A model generated the notes under the pieces. That model did no database searches. It saw nothing but the letters and a program-made list of their open reading frames with translations, and was not told where the DNA came from. The translations under genes were made by a program, and so were the position numbers. Shown in pieces: positions 29,383 to 37,851 of a stretch of 64,000 bases of DNA. This DNA is from Ghiorsea bivora (GTDB lineage: Bacteria; Pseudomonadota; Zetaproteobacteria; Mariprofundales; Mariprofundaceae). Numbering within the stretch: position 1 is the stretch's first letter; each line of letters begins with the position of its first letter. The stretch spans positions 124,001 through 188,000 of the forward strand of contig NZ_JQLW01000006.1 in the NCBI RefSeq assembly GCF_000744415.1, written 5' to 3'.

Positions 29383-32040
29383 TTGAGTAACACAACAAGC
29401 AATACATTTGATGCAAAAAACACACTAAACGTTAATGGCAAGGCATACACCTATTACAAACTTGATGCCGCAGGGGATACTTCTCACCTTCCCTTTTCCC
29501 TAAAAATTCTTTTGGAAAATTTATTGCGTCGTGAAGATGGTGTAAATGTGACCCGTGAAGATATTTTGGCATTGGTGAACCGCAAACCCTCCGATGAACC
29601 GCGTGAAATTGCTTATATGCCAGCCCGTGTATTGATGCAGGATTTCACTGGTGTACCTGCGGTTGTCGATTTAGCGGCAATGCGTGATGCCATGGCAGAC
29701 TTGGGCGGCGACCCATCCAAAATTAACCCACTTGCCCCCGCAGAACTTGTGATTGACCATTCTGTGCAGGTGGACAACTTCGCATCCAATGATGCAGCGG
29801 AATTAAACACTGCCATTGAATATGTACGCAATGAAGAGCGTTATAAATTCCTTAAATGGGGTCAAAATGCGTTTGAAACCTTTAAAGTCGTACCTCCAGG
29901 TACAGGCATTGTACATCAGGTTAACCTTGAAAACTTAGCCCGTACTGTGTTTGTAAACGATGATAATGTAGCTTATCCCGACACTTTGATTGGTACCGAT
30001 TCACACACCACCATGATTAATGGTTTAGGCGTACTTGGTTGGGGCGTGGGTGGCATTGAGGCAGAAGCGGCTATGCTTGGTCAGCCTGTGTCTATGCTTG
30101 TACCTAAAGTGGTTGGTTTTGAACTCACAGGTGCGTTGCCTGAAGGCGCATTAGCCACCGATTTGGTGCTTACCATTGTGCAAATGTTACGCAAACTTGG
30201 TGTGGTGGGTAAATTCGTTGAATTTTATGGTGAAGGTTTGGATGCTTTACCACTTGCAGACCGTGCAACCATCGCCAATATGGCACCTGAATATGGTGCA
30301 ACATGTGGTATCTTCCCCGTTGATGATGAAACATTGAATTATTTGGCGCTTACAGGTCGCGGTGATAACAACGCTTTGGTCAAAGCCTATTATCAAGCCC
30401 AAGGTATGTTCCACGAAAGCGGCGAAAACAAAGCGGTATATGATGAAACTATCAGCCTTGATATGCGCACAGTGGTGCCATCAATTTCTGGGCCCAAACG
30501 CCCGCAAGACCGCATCGCCTTAACCGATGCCAAGACTGCATTTGAAAAAGATGTGGAAATCATTAAGTCCGAAGCAGGTTTAAATCCTAAACCCATAAAT
30601 ACCACCATCAACGGCAAAGCAGTGACCATTGAAGATGGTGCAGTCGTCATTGCAGCGATTACATCATGCACCAACACATCCAACCCAACCGTGATGTTGG
30701 GGGCAGGGCTTGTGGCTAAAAAAGCGGAAGCACTGGGTTTAACCGCTGCCCCTTGGGTGAAAACATCATTGGGCCCCGGCTCATTGGTGGTGACTGAATA
30801 CTTAGAAAAATCCAACTTGATGAACCCATTAAAAAGCCTTGGTTTCCATGTGGTGGGTTATGGTTGCACGACTTGTATTGGTAACTCTGGTCCATTGCCT
30901 GTGGAAGTGTCCAAAGCCATTGTTGATGGTGATTTGTCAGTTACAGCCGTGTTGTCGGGCAACCGCAACTTTGAAGGCAGGGTTCACGCTGAAGTGCGCA
31001 TGAATTATCTTGCATCACCACCACTGGTGGTGGCATACGCCATTGCAGGCACGATGAACATCGATATCTTTAATGAGCCTTTAGCGCAAGATAAAAATGG
31101 CAATGATGTGTATTTGAAAGACATTTGGCCAAGTCAGGCAGAATTGGCTGCATTGGTTCACGATTGTGTGACCAAAGAACAATTTGAATCATCCTACAAA
31201 GATGTGTTTGCAGGTGATGAACATTGGCAAGCATTAGAAGCGCCAACCGCTGACCGCTTTGCATGGGAAGATGATTCCACCTACATCCAAAACCCACCTT
31301 ATTTTACAGGCATGAAACAACAGCCTGAAACAGTGGCGGATATTCAAGGCGCACGTGTACTTGCAGTGCTTGGTGATTCCGTGACTACCGACCATATTTC
31401 GCCAGCAGGCGCAATCAAAACGGATTCACCTGCGGGTCGTTATTTGGCTGAAAAAGATGTGGCACAAAAAGATTTCAACTCCTATGGCTCGCGCCGTGGT
31501 AATCATGAAATCATGATGCGCGGCACATTTGCGAATATTCGTTTGCGTAACCAACTTGCACCGGGCACAGAAGGTGGTGAAACCATTCATCAGCCATCGC
31601 AAAAGCCAATGAGTATTTATGATGCAGCCATGAAATACAAAGAAGATAACGTGCCAGCCATGATTTTGGCAGGTAAAGAATATGGTTCAGGTTCATCACG
31701 CGACTGGGCAGCCAAAGGCCCTATGCTTTTGGGCGTGCGCGCTGTGATTGCAGAGTCTTACGAGCGTATTCACCGCTCAAACCTTGTCGGTATGGGTATT
31801 CTTCCATTGCAATTTAATGATGGTGAAACACCGCAATCATTGGGTTTAACTGGGCAAGAAAGCTATGACATCATCGGGCTTGGTGATGGCTCTGCCAAGT
31901 CTGTGACCATCAAAGCCACGGCAGAAGATGGCAGCGTGAAAGAGTTTACGGCTGTAGTGCGTATTGATACGCCCAAAGAAGTCGAATATTATCAACACGG
32001 CGGCATTTTGCGTTACGTGCTCCGCCAAATGAACAGCTAA
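29383..32040 (+). CDS. acnA: Aconitate hydratase A
   Basis: Iron-sulfur enzyme of the citric-acid cycle converting citrate to isocitrate, 885 residues, the AcnA/IRP1 type. The [4Fe-4S] ligands are Cys429 (TSCTNTSNP), Cys495 and Cys498 ([13 protein letters not shown]). The C-terminal swivel domain with [17 protein letters not shown] is intact. Translation starts with TTG at 29383, chosen because GAGGAG lies at 29371-29376 and no ATG is available before the conserved N-terminus. Its upstream region is shared with the divergent fur operon and contains the Fur box, so iron-dependent control is plausible for this iron-sulfur enzyme. Confidence 0.97.
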   Translation: MSNTTSNTFDAKNTLNVNGKAYTYYKLDAAGDTSHLPFSLKILLENLLRREDGVNVTREDILALVNRKPSDEPREIAYMPARVLMQDFTGVPAVVDLAAMRDAMADLGGDPSKINPLAPAELVIDHSVQVDNFASNDAAELNTAIEYVRNEERYKFLKWGQNAFETFKVVPPGTGIVHQVNLENLARTVFVNDDNVAYPDTLIGTDSHTTMINGLGVLGWGVGGIEAEAAMLGQPVSMLVPKVVGFELTGALPEGALATDLVLTIVQMLRKLGVVGKFVEFYGEGLDALPLADRATIANMAPEYGATCGIFPVDDETLNYLALTGRGDNNALVKAYYQAQGMFHESGENKAVYDETISLDMRTVVPSISGPKRPQDRIALTDAKTAFEKDVEIIKSEAGLNPKPINTTINGKAVTIEDGAVVIAAITSCTNTSNPTVMLGAGLVAKKAEALGLTAAPWVKTSLGPGSLVVTEYLEKSNLMNPLKSLGFHVVGYGCTTCIGNSGPLPVEVSKAIVDGDLSVTAVLSGNRNFEGRVHAEVRMNYLASPPLVVAYAIAGTMNIDIFNEPLAQDKNGNDVYLKDIWPSQAELAALVHDCVTKEQFESSYKDVFAGDEHWQALEAPTADRFAWEDDSTYIQNPPYFTGMKQQPETVADIQGARVLAVLGDSVTTDHISPAGAIKTDSPAGRYLAEKDVAQKDFNSYGSRRGNHEIMMRGTFANIRLRNQLAPGTEGGETIHQPSQKPMSIYDAAMKYKEDNVPAMILAGKEYGSGSSRDWAAKGPMLLGVRAVIAESYERIHRSNLVGMGILPLQFNDGETPQSLGLTGQESYDIIGLGDGSAKSVTIKATAEDGSVKEFTAVVRIDTPKEVEYYQHGGILRYVLRQMNS

Positions 32041-32059
32041 GAGATTGGATAATCATTAA

Positions 32060-32156
32060 ACCGCAGAGGACGCGAAGTTTCGCAGGGTAATGCAAGTGCA
32101 TCATGGACTCCCGCCTACGCGGGAATGACGGTATGAAAATCTGCATACTCTGCGGT
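32060..32156. repeat. Composite palindromic repeat (ACCGCAGAG type containing a REP unit)
   Basis: Outer arms ACCGCAGAG (from 32060) and CTCTGCGGT (to 32156) are inverted copies. Between them at 32104-32129 lies a REP-like hairpin, CTCCCGCCTACGCGGGAAT. It fills the acnA-hemL gap. The outer arm recurs at 47005-47032. Confidence 0.75.
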
Positions 32157-32180
32157 GAAAGAAAAAAGGAATAACGAAAC

Positions 32181-33479
32181 ATGAACATAGAAAAGTCACA
32201 AAAAGATTTCGCAGCAGCACAAAAAATTATTCCGGGCGGTGTAAATTCACCTGTTCGTGCTTTTAAAGGCGTGGGTGGCACACCCCGCTTCTTCGACCAT
32301 GCCAAAGGCGCATACGTCACCGATGTGGATGGTAACACCTACATCGATTATGTGGGTTCTTGGGGTCCTATGATTTTGGGGCATGCCCATGATGCAGTGA
32401 TTGCTGGCATCACCGAAACGGCGCAAAAAGGTGTTTCATTTGGCGCACCATGCGAGCTTGAAATTGATTTGGCGCAAATGGTCATAGATATGGTTCCTTC
32501 AATCGATGTGATTCGTTTTGTAAGCTCTGGCTCAGAAGCCACCATGAGTGCATTACGTTTGGCACGCGGTTTCACAGGTCGCGATAAAATCCTAAAATTT
32601 GACGGTGGTTACCACGGTCATGCCGATGGTTTGTTGGTGAAAGCAGGTTCTGGCGCTGCAACATTTGGAGAGCCTGATTCAGCAGGTGTGCCTGCCGATT
32701 ATGCCAAGTTAACCCTTACTGCCCCATTCCAAGATTTGGATGAAGTGAAACGTTTGTTTGCAGAAAACAAAGGCGAAATCGCATGTATCATCGTTGAGCC
32801 AATCCCTGGCAACACGGGGGTAATGGATTTGTATTCCAATGGTTTCCTACAATCATTAAGAGACATTTGCACCGCAGAAGGCGCATTGCTGATTTTTGAT
32901 GAAGTGATGTGTGGCTTCCGCGTTTCATCAGGTGGTGCACAAAAATTATTTAATATCACCCCTGATTTAACTTGCTTGGGTAAAATCATTGGTGGTGGTT
33001 TACCTGTGGGCGCTTATGGCGGCCGCGAAGAAATCATGCGCAAAATTTCACCCGATGGCCCAGTCTATCAAGCAGGCACTTTATCGGGCAACCCGCTTGC
33101 CATGCGCGCAGGTCTTGAAACATTATCTCGTCTGCAAGACGACTCACTTTATGCAGACCTTGAAGCCAAATCCAAACGTTTGTTTGAAGGTTTACTCGCT
33201 GGCTGTAAAGCTGCGGGTGTGCCTGCCACGGGCAACCGCTTTGGTTCTATGTTTACCGTGTTCTTCACAGAACTCGAACATGTAACTTGTGGTGCGGATG
33301 TATCGGGTCATTGCGACTTGGCATTCTTCGGTAAGTTCTTCAATGAAATGTTAAATGAAGGTATTTATCTCGCCCCCTCGCAATATGAAGCAGCATTTGT
33401 GTCAGCGGCACACACCGATGAAGATATTGACAACACCATTGCTGCGGCAGAACGTGTACTAGCAAAATTAACAGCATAA
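32181..33479 (+). CDS. hemL: Glutamate-1-semialdehyde 2,1-aminomutase
   Basis: PLP enzyme producing 5-aminolevulinate in the C5 heme pathway. The PLP lysine is Lys268 in LTCLGKIIGGGLPVGAYGG-type context, and the N-terminal PGGVNSPVRAFKGVGGTP plus the SSGSEATMSALRLARG cofactor-phosphate motif are specific to HemL. 432 residues is normal. The gene is separated from acnA by a 140-bp region made mostly of repeat DNA, and a weak AAAGGA lies about 12 bases before the ATG. Confidence 0.97.
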   Translation: MNIEKSQKDFAAAQKIIPGGVNSPVRAFKGVGGTPRFFDHAKGAYVTDVDGNTYIDYVGSWGPMILGHAHDAVIAGITETAQKGVSFGAPCELEIDLAQMVIDMVPSIDVIRFVSSGSEATMSALRLARGFTGRDKILKFDGGYHGHADGLLVKAGSGAATFGEPDSAGVPADYAKLTLTAPFQDLDEVKRLFAENKGEIACIIVEPIPGNTGVMDLYSNGFLQSLRDICTAEGALLIFDEVMCGFRVSSGGAQKLFNITPDLTCLGKIIGGGLPVGAYGGREEIMRKISPDGPVYQAGTLSGNPLAMRAGLETLSRLQDDSLYADLEAKSKRLFEGLLAGCKAAGVPATGNRFGSMFTVFFTELEHVTCGADVSGHCDLAFFGKFFNEMLNEGIYLAPSQYEAAFVSAAHTDEDIDNTIAAAERVLAKLTA

Positions 33480-33484
33480 TATGA

Positions 33485-33576
33485 ACCACGAAGTGCACAG
33501 AGAACACGAAGACAAACATCGTCATTCCCGTGAAAACGGCAATCCATACCTTATAAATCTTCGTGCCCTTCGTGGT
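33485..33576. repeat. Composite palindromic repeat (ACCACGAAG type containing a REP half)
   Basis: ACCACGAAG (33485-33493) and CTTCGTGGT (33568-33576) form the outer inverted arms. GTCATTCCCG...CGGCAATCCA at 33521-33546 is a REP-like unit inserted between them. It occupies the hemL-hisI gap. Confidence 0.7.
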
Positions 33577-33597
33577 AAAACAAAATAGGGAAAAAAC

Positions 33598-34026
33598 ATG
33601 AGTAAAAGCGAAAACAAAGATTTGATTATGCCCGTTGAAAAAGTAGAGCCACAAGCGCCTATGGGCTTGGATAACCTACTTAAAGACATCAAGTTTAATG
33701 ATGATGGGCTTGTGCCTGCTATTGCCCAATCTGTGGACACTGGGCGGGTGCTGATGATGGCATGGATGAATGAGGAAGCTGTCAAACAAACACTAAACAC
33801 AAACTATGCCCACTATTATTCCCGCTCGCGCAAAACCCAATGGAAAAAAGGCGAAACTTCAGGGCATGTACAAAAGGTATTGGATATTTTCTTGGATTGT
33901 GATGGCGACACCATCCTGCTGCTGATTGAACAAACAGGTGCAGCATGCCACACTAACCGTGCATCTTGCTTCTTTAGAGAGAAGCGCGGTGATAAATGGG
34001 TTACGTTTGAAGAGCCGATCGAATAA
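33598..34026 (+). CDS. hisI: Phosphoribosyl-AMP cyclohydrolase
   Basis: Opens the purine ring of PR-AMP in histidine synthesis. Zinc- and magnesium-binding motifs are present: [27 protein letters not shown], and [20 protein letters not shown], followed by SCFF. The catalytic core is typical, but about 28 residues precede it ([19 protein letters not shown]...), somewhat longer than usual. The ATG has TAGGGA about 9 bases upstream and internal alternatives exist at residues 11 and 22. Only the HisI half is present; hisE is a separate gene 184 bp downstream. Confidence 0.93.
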   Translation: MSKSENKDLIMPVEKVEPQAPMGLDNLLKDIKFNDDGLVPAIAQSVDTGRVLMMAWMNEEAVKQTLNTNYAHYYSRSRKTQWKKGETSGHVQKVLDIFLDCDGDTILLLIEQTGAACHTNRASCFFREKRGDKWVTFEEPIE

Positions 34027-34047
34027 TGGTTCATCTTCCCCTACTTC

Positions 34048-34183
34048 GTCATACCCGCACAGAGCTTGTCCCCGCGAAGGCGCGGGACGGGTATCCATGC
34101 TTTCAATTGCCTGTCGAAGTAACTAAGGCTTATGGATTCCCAATCAAAGCCTGCCGTCAACTTGATTGGGCGTTAAGAATGAC
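34048..34183. repeat. Nested REP-like palindromes in the hisI-hisE gap
   Basis: GTCATACCCGC...CGGGTATCCA from 34048 has an extra hairpin CCCCGCGAAGGCGCGGG in its loop. A second unit, TGGATTCCC...AGAATGAC ending at 34183, is interrupted by AATCAAAGCCTGCCGTCAAC and TTGATTGGG. Together these fill the space between hisI and hisE. Confidence 0.65.
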
Positions 34184-34210
34184 GGGGTTTACTACACCCT
34201 TGGAGCAAGC

Positions 34211-34525
34211 ATGAGCAATGATATTCTAAAAGAACTCGCAGCTATTCTTGAAGCGAGGAAATCAGAAAGCCCCGATGCGTCTTATGTGGCTTCGCTTTAT
34301 GCCAAGCCTGATAAGATGTTGGAAAAGATTGGTGAAGAAGCCACAGAAACCATTATCGCAGCCAAAAATGAAGATAAAGAACAAATCATTTATGAAACAG
34401 CAGACCTTTGGTTTCACACCATGGTGATGTTGGCGCAAAAAGGCTTAAGTCCTGATGATGTACTCAATGAACTTGCTAGACGTTTTGGCGTGTCTGGGCA
34501 CGATGAAAAGGCTTCTCGAAAATAA
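34211..34525 (+). CDS. hisE: Phosphoribosyl-ATP pyrophosphatase
   Basis: Hydrolyses PR-ATP to PR-AMP, the step before HisI. All-alpha MazG-like fold of 104 residues with the motif [16 protein letters not shown] and the [10 protein letters not shown] helix. The reading frame stays open further upstream into repeat DNA, but ATG 34211 with GGAG 5-6 bases before it gives the proper family N-terminus. It overlaps nothing and is followed 21 bp later by the nuclease-like gene. Confidence 0.94.
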   Translation: MSNDILKELAAILEARKSESPDASYVASLYAKPDKMLEKIGEEATETIIAAKNEDKEQIIYETADLWFHTMVMLAQKGLSPDDVLNELARRFGVSGHDEKASRK

Positions 34526-34546
34526 AACGTGTCAAGGGGGGCGCAA

Positions 34547-35419
34547 ATGGGAACACAAAAACTAATTTCAACAACTGCTTTAGCCAAACGTCTTAATATC
34601 AGTAAACGTGAGCTAGATATCAAATTTGATAAAGACAAGCTCATTCAAAAAGGTGCGGATAACAAATATATTCTAACTGAGCTTGGAAAGAAAATTGGTG
34701 GAAGTTATAAAGAATCCAAACAATATGGACGCTATATTGTTTGGCCTGAGTCTATTGCTCGTGCTCCCACTATTAAAAAACAAGTGGAATCGAGACTAAC
34801 TGCAAAATCCTTGGGGACTAAGTTCAACCTCACAGCCAACAAAATTAATTTTATACTATCTGAGCTTGGTTGGATAAAAAAAGATATTAAAGGTTGGAAA
34901 GTAACCAGCCAAGGCCTAAAACAAGGTGGTATTCAAGACGAAGATTCAAAGTCAGGTGTTCCCTTTGCGCGCTGGTCAGAAGCTATTATTTCTAATAGAA
35001 CATTGCTTTCTTCTATTCAAGAGGTAAAAGGAGAAGCTGAGGTTTCAACGAAGAAAAAAGTTGAGTTCAGAGAAAAGTTTAAAGCTGAATTTAGAAGTAC
35101 CGATGGTCACTTCGTTCGCTCGAAAGCCGAAATGCTAATTGACAACTGGTTGTATATGGCTGAAATTATCCATGCATATGAACGAAAACTTCCAATTGAA
35201 GAAGATGTTTATTGTGATTTTTATATTCCGACCGGAAAAGTTTATATCGAATATTGGGGATATGAAAATGATTCCAAATACTTACATCGCAAAAAAGAAA
35301 AGATTGAAATTTATAAAAAATATGGCTTTAATCTTATCGAACTGAACGATGAAGATGTTCAAAACCTTGATGATAAATTACCACGCCTATTACTAAAATA
35401 TGGTATTCAAGCATATTAA
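34547..35419 (+). CDS. Winged-helix plus endonuclease-like protein
   Basis: 290 residues, not a named family. The N-terminal half carries two related helix-turn-helix units (STTALAKRLNISKRELDIKF near residue 8, and LTAKSLGTKFNLTANKINFIL near 84), each followed by a short wing-like segment. The C-terminal 100 residues resemble PD-(D/E)XK nucleases of the Vsr/DUF559 kind: Glu195 in RSKAEMLIDNWL, Asp224 in YCDFYIP, Glu235 in VYIEYWG, then a lysine-rich helix and YGFNLIELNDEDV. A role in cutting DNA is inference. The start is ATG 34547 because AAGGGGGG lies just upstream; a GTG at 34529 is less likely. The gene is visibly more AT-rich than its neighbours, sits among repeats between hisE and a nitrobindin-like gene, and may be acquired. 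Confidence 0.65.
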   Translation: MGTQKLISTTALAKRLNISKRELDIKFDKDKLIQKGADNKYILTELGKKIGGSYKESKQYGRYIVWPESIARAPTIKKQVESRLTAKSLGTKFNLTANKINFILSELGWIKKDIKGWKVTSQGLKQGGIQDEDSKSGVPFARWSEAIISNRTLLSSIQEVKGEAEVSTKKKVEFREKFKAEFRSTDGHFVRSKAEMLIDNWLYMAEIIHAYERKLPIEEDVYCDFYIPTGKVYIEYWGYENDSKYLHRKKEKIEIYKKYGFNLIELNDEDVQNLDDKLPRLLLKYGIQAY

Positions 35420-35433
35420 TTCGGAGAGAAATT

Positions 35434-35991
35434 ATGGCAGAAATTAATTACGGACCATTAGCACAACTGATTGGCACTTGGAAAGGTGACAAAGGCACAG
35501 ATATTGCCCCAGAACCCAACGGCGAAGAAAACAACCCCTACTTTGAAACCATTACTTATGAAGCCATTGGCGATGTGAGCAATGCGGAAACACAAACCCT
35601 TGCTGTGTTACATTACAAACAAATTGTATCTCGCAAAGAAAACAGTGAAGTATTCCATCATCAATCGGGTTATTGGTCTTGGGATGCTGAAACAGGTGTG
35701 ATTACCCATTCATTTACCATTCCTCGTGGTGTTGGCGTGGTGGCATGTGGTAAAGTTTTGGACACCGAAGATGATGTAAGTGGCACAGTGATTGGAGTAT
35801 CAGCCGAAGAAAGTGGTTTTGATGGTGGCATTGCCCAATCATCATTTATGCAGAAAAAAGCCAGCACCACAGCGTTTACCCAAACCGTCACCATAGATGG
35901 CAATACCATGAAATATGAGCAAACTATTATGCTGGATATTTACAGCAAAACTTTTGAGCATACCGATACCAACACATTAACACGCCAGTAA
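35434..35991 (+). CDS. Nitrobindin-like heme-binding beta-barrel protein
   Basis: 185 residues of the DUF1794/THAP4-like family, ten-stranded barrels related to nitrobindin that bind ferric heme. The signature GTWKGDKGTD (GxWxGxG) is at 13-22, with the conserved YEAIGDVSNAETQTLAVLHYKQ strand region and HHQSGYWSWD. It starts 14 bp after the nuclease-like gene with GGAGAG about 7 bases before the ATG. Cytoplasmic; function in cells is not known for most relatives. Heme binding is inferred from the family only. Confidence 0.8.
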   Translation: MAEINYGPLAQLIGTWKGDKGTDIAPEPNGEENNPYFETITYEAIGDVSNAETQTLAVLHYKQIVSRKENSEVFHHQSGYWSWDAETGVITHSFTIPRGVGVVACGKVLDTEDDVSGTVIGVSAEESGFDGGIAQSSFMQKKASTTAFTQTVTIDGNTMKYEQTIMLDIYSKTFEHTDTNTLTRQ

Positions 35992-35993
35992 GC

Positions 35994-36072
35994 TGTCATG
36001 TCGAGCGCAGTCGAGACATCTCGTACCGCAAAGATTTCTCCATTTCGCTACGCTCCAGTCGAAATAACAATG
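35994..36072. repeat. TGTCATGTCGAG-type repeat pair
   Basis: TGTCATGTCGAGCGCAGTCG...GACATCTC (35994-36022) followed by a second unit, CATTTCGCTACGCTCCAGTC and GAAATAAC, in the opposite sense. It lies directly after the nitrobindin-like stop and belongs to the same family as 36668-36724 and the outer part of 27432-27559. Confidence 0.65.
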
Positions 36073-36081
36073 TTTAGATCC

Positions 36082-36167
36082 GTCATTCCCGCGCAGGCGG
36101 GAGTGAAGCAACGACCATCGAGGGAGCTCAATACTACGCTATGGATACCCGTCTGCGCGGATATGAC
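36082..36167. repeat. Inverted REP pair (BIME-like)
   Basis: Left unit GTCATTCCCGCGCAGGCGGG and right unit TGGATACCCGTCTGCGCGG...ATATGAC are inverted copies separated by about 40 bp. It ends 13 bp before the GreA/B-like gene. Confidence 0.75.
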
Positions 36168-36179
36168 GAATAGTTTAAT

Positions 36180-36653
36180 ATGAATAAACAGAGTGTTATA
36201 AACCATATCATCACCCAACTTGAAGCCAATATCAGCGTAGCGCAGCAAGCTGTGGACGTGGCGCGGGATACGGCAACGCATAAGGATTGTTTGGGTTCAT
36301 CCAAGTATGAAACCATGGGCACAGAAGCATCGTATCTTGCCAAAGGGCAAGGTGAGCGTTTGTTGGAATTGCAACGTGCGCTTGCCTGTTTCAAGCAATT
36401 ATCACCGCAACCATGCACCACAGCCAAGCTTGTATCGCTGGTAACATTAGAAGATGAACAAGGCAAAAGCCAAACCCTACTTTTGGCAGGCGATGCAGGT
36501 GGTTTAAAAGTTGAGGCGCAAGGTACAACCATCACCGTGATTACCCCGCAATCACCACTGGGCAGAAGTTTAATGGGGAAATCTATTGGTGATGATATTG
36601 AGCTAAAAATAAGTGGCAAAACAAACTATTTTGAAGTTATTGATGTTGCATAA
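36180..36653 (+). CDS. GreA/GreB-family C-terminal domain protein
   Basis: 157 residues. The N-terminal half is helical and rich in Ala and Gln, ending in LAKGQGERLLELQRALACF; the C-terminal half carries the FKBP-like Gre domain signature TPQSPLGRSLMGKSIGDDIEL near 128-148. Gre factors rescue backtracked RNA polymerase using acidic residues at a coiled-coil tip, and no clear acidic tip is visible here. It may instead be an Rnk-like or other RNA-polymerase-binding relative. REP DNA flanks it on both sides, and no clear ribosome-binding site is seen before the ATG. Confidence 0.75.
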   Translation: MNKQSVINHIITQLEANISVAQQAVDVARDTATHKDCLGSSKYETMGTEASYLAKGQGERLLELQRALACFKQLSPQPCTTAKLVSLVTLEDEQGKSQTLLLAGDAGGLKVEAQGTTITVITPQSPLGRSLMGKSIGDDIELKISGKTNYFEVIDVA

Positions 36654-36667
36654 GATTTCTACTTCAC

Positions 36668-36724
36668 TGTCACCCCGACTGGAATGGAGGGGTCTTAAGG
36701 TGTCTCGACTACGCTCGACATGAC
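36668..36724. repeat. TGTCTCGACTACGCTCGACA-type repeat, uninterrupted copy
   Basis: GTCACCCCGACTGGAATGG, AGGGGTCTTAAGG, then TGTCTCGACTACGCTCGACA and TGAC. This is the simple form of the element found with insertions at 27432-27559. Confidence 0.75.
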
Positions 36725-36738
36725 AATAAATAAATTTT

Positions 36739-36830
36739 GTCATTCCCGCGTAGGCGGGAGTAACAGGGAGTTCAATCCATTTACCTCAAAATTTCGTTAC
36801 GCTATGGATACCCGCCTACGCGGGTATGAC
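36739..36830. repeat. Inverted REP pair (BIME-like)
   Basis: GTCATTCCCGCGTAGGCGGG at the left and CCCGCCTACGCGGGTATGAC at the right are near-perfect inverted copies about 50 bp apart. It ends 8 bp before the GIY-YIG gene start. Confidence 0.8.
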
Positions 36831-36838
36831 GAATTTGT

Positions 36839-37114
36839 ATGACTGATAAGATTTGGTATTTATACATGATTCGCTGCAAAGGTAATGTGCTTTACACAGG
36901 CATCACCACAGACGTGCAACGCAGATTTTCAGAACACCAAACGGGCAAAGGCGCAAAATTCTTGCGCGGAAAAACACCCCTTTCCTTGGTATTTTCACAA
37001 AAAGCAGGTAATCATTCCCAAGCCCTGAAATTAGAATTGTGGCTAAAAAAACAACCCAAAATCAATAAAGAAAAAATCATTCAACAAGGTTTACTGCCTG
37101 AGATACAGGCATGA
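36839..37114 (+). CDS. GIY-YIG nuclease-domain protein (UPF0213/YhbQ type)
   Basis: 91 residues, a single GIY-YIG domain: WYLYMIRCKGNVLYTGITTD carries the two strands of the motif (written YMI...YTG here), and RRFSEHQTGKGAKFLRGKTP and the Glu in LKLELWLKK follow in the family order. Stand-alone proteins of this kind include YhbQ/UPF0213, of poorly known function in DNA metabolism. The start ATG is 8 bp from the end of a REP pair and has no clear Shine-Dalgarno sequence. Confidence 0.88.
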   Translation: MTDKIWYLYMIRCKGNVLYTGITTDVQRRFSEHQTGKGAKFLRGKTPLSLVFSQKAGNHSQALKLELWLKKQPKINKEKIIQQGLLPEIQA

Positions 37115-37124
37115 TGAATGCAGA

Positions 37125-37310
37125 TTAATGCAATAGCTGTGGTTCAAACAAATAAACATATTCCAAGCGTGAGCAAATGGGCTGTACAACACATTGCTCC
37201 TGCATATCCGGGTGTTTTTTCATAAATACATCCGCTGCAAATTTTGCCTGTTCTTTTGAATGGTAAGGTCCATAAGCATCTTCATTCACCAATAATCGAT
37301 ATTCATCCAT
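37125..37310 (-). CDS. Small protein of unknown function
   Basis: 61 residues, no membrane segment or signal, beginning MDEYRLLVNEDAYGPYHSKEQA, a pattern that looks like a small alpha/beta domain (SPOR-like or GYF-like in feel, not assignable). ATG 37310 is preferred over further upstream starts because AAGGA lies 8-9 bases before it. It is convergent with the GIY-YIG gene. The protein has three Cys-Val/Ile contexts but no paired CxxC. It may be real since the ribosome-binding site is good; there is no other support. Confidence 0.5.
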   Translation of the reverse strand: MDEYRLLVNEDAYGPYHSKEQAKFAADVFMKKHPDMQEQCVVQPICSRLEYVYLFEPQLLH

Positions 37311-37503
37311 AACGCACATCCTTGAAAACATATTGCTGTTCATCACCTCGTCATAGCTCATCTATCGCAGTTTATGCCTTTCAATTTAGACAAAAAAACA
37401 AATGCTTACTTTTTTACCTGCCGTCATGATATTGCTTATCGCAAGTGCTTTGTTAAGCTACAAGCCTGCGCTCAACCACTACACATACAAAGAGGAAGAT
37501 ACC

Positions 37504-37833
37504 ATGAGTGATTGTTTATTTTGTAAAATAATCGAAGGCAGCATTCCTTCAGATAAGGTGTATGAGGATAATACGGTCTATGCTTTTAAGGATATTCATC
37601 CCAAAGCACCCACCCATGTATTGGTGATTCCTAAAACACATATCCCTACCCTTGCCGATGCCCAAGACCCTACCATGTTGGGTGAGTTGATGCTTAAAGT
37701 GAACCATGTGGCAAATGATGTATTAAACCTTGAAGCTGGTTATCGCGTGGTGATTAACGTGCGCGAAGGTGGTGGGCAAGAGGTGTTTCATTTACACGCA
37801 CATATTTTAGGCGGGAAAAAGTTACCCTTCTAA
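37504..37833 (+). CDS. HIT-family purine nucleoside phosphoramidase (HinT-like)
   Basis: 109 residues of the HIT superfamily. CLFCKIIEGSIPSDKVYED opens the domain and FHLHAHILGG is the histidine triad with the nucleophile in the middle. HinT-type enzymes cleave AMP from amines or lysine. An in-frame ATG at 37402 would add a 34-residue hydrophobic leader, but ATG 37504 with AGAGGAAG 5-12 bases upstream gives the normal cytoplasmic protein. dciA follows 18 bp later. Confidence 0.93.
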   Translation: MSDCLFCKIIEGSIPSDKVYEDNTVYAFKDIHPKAPTHVLVIPKTHIPTLADAQDPTMLGELMLKVNHVANDVLNLEAGYRVVINVREGGGQEVFHLHAHILGGKKLPF

Positions 37834-37851
37834 ACGAACCTATACATCCAT

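Noticed and set aside
32040-37400. CRISPR array suggested by recurring palindromes
   Set aside because: Repeats differ in family, orientation and spacing, with no regular spacer length and no cas genes.
37402-37503. Hydrophobic N-terminal extension of the HIT protein
   Set aside because: ATG 37504 has a good ribosome-binding site and starts exactly at the HIT family N-terminus; the extension would put a cytoplasmic enzyme behind a membrane anchor.
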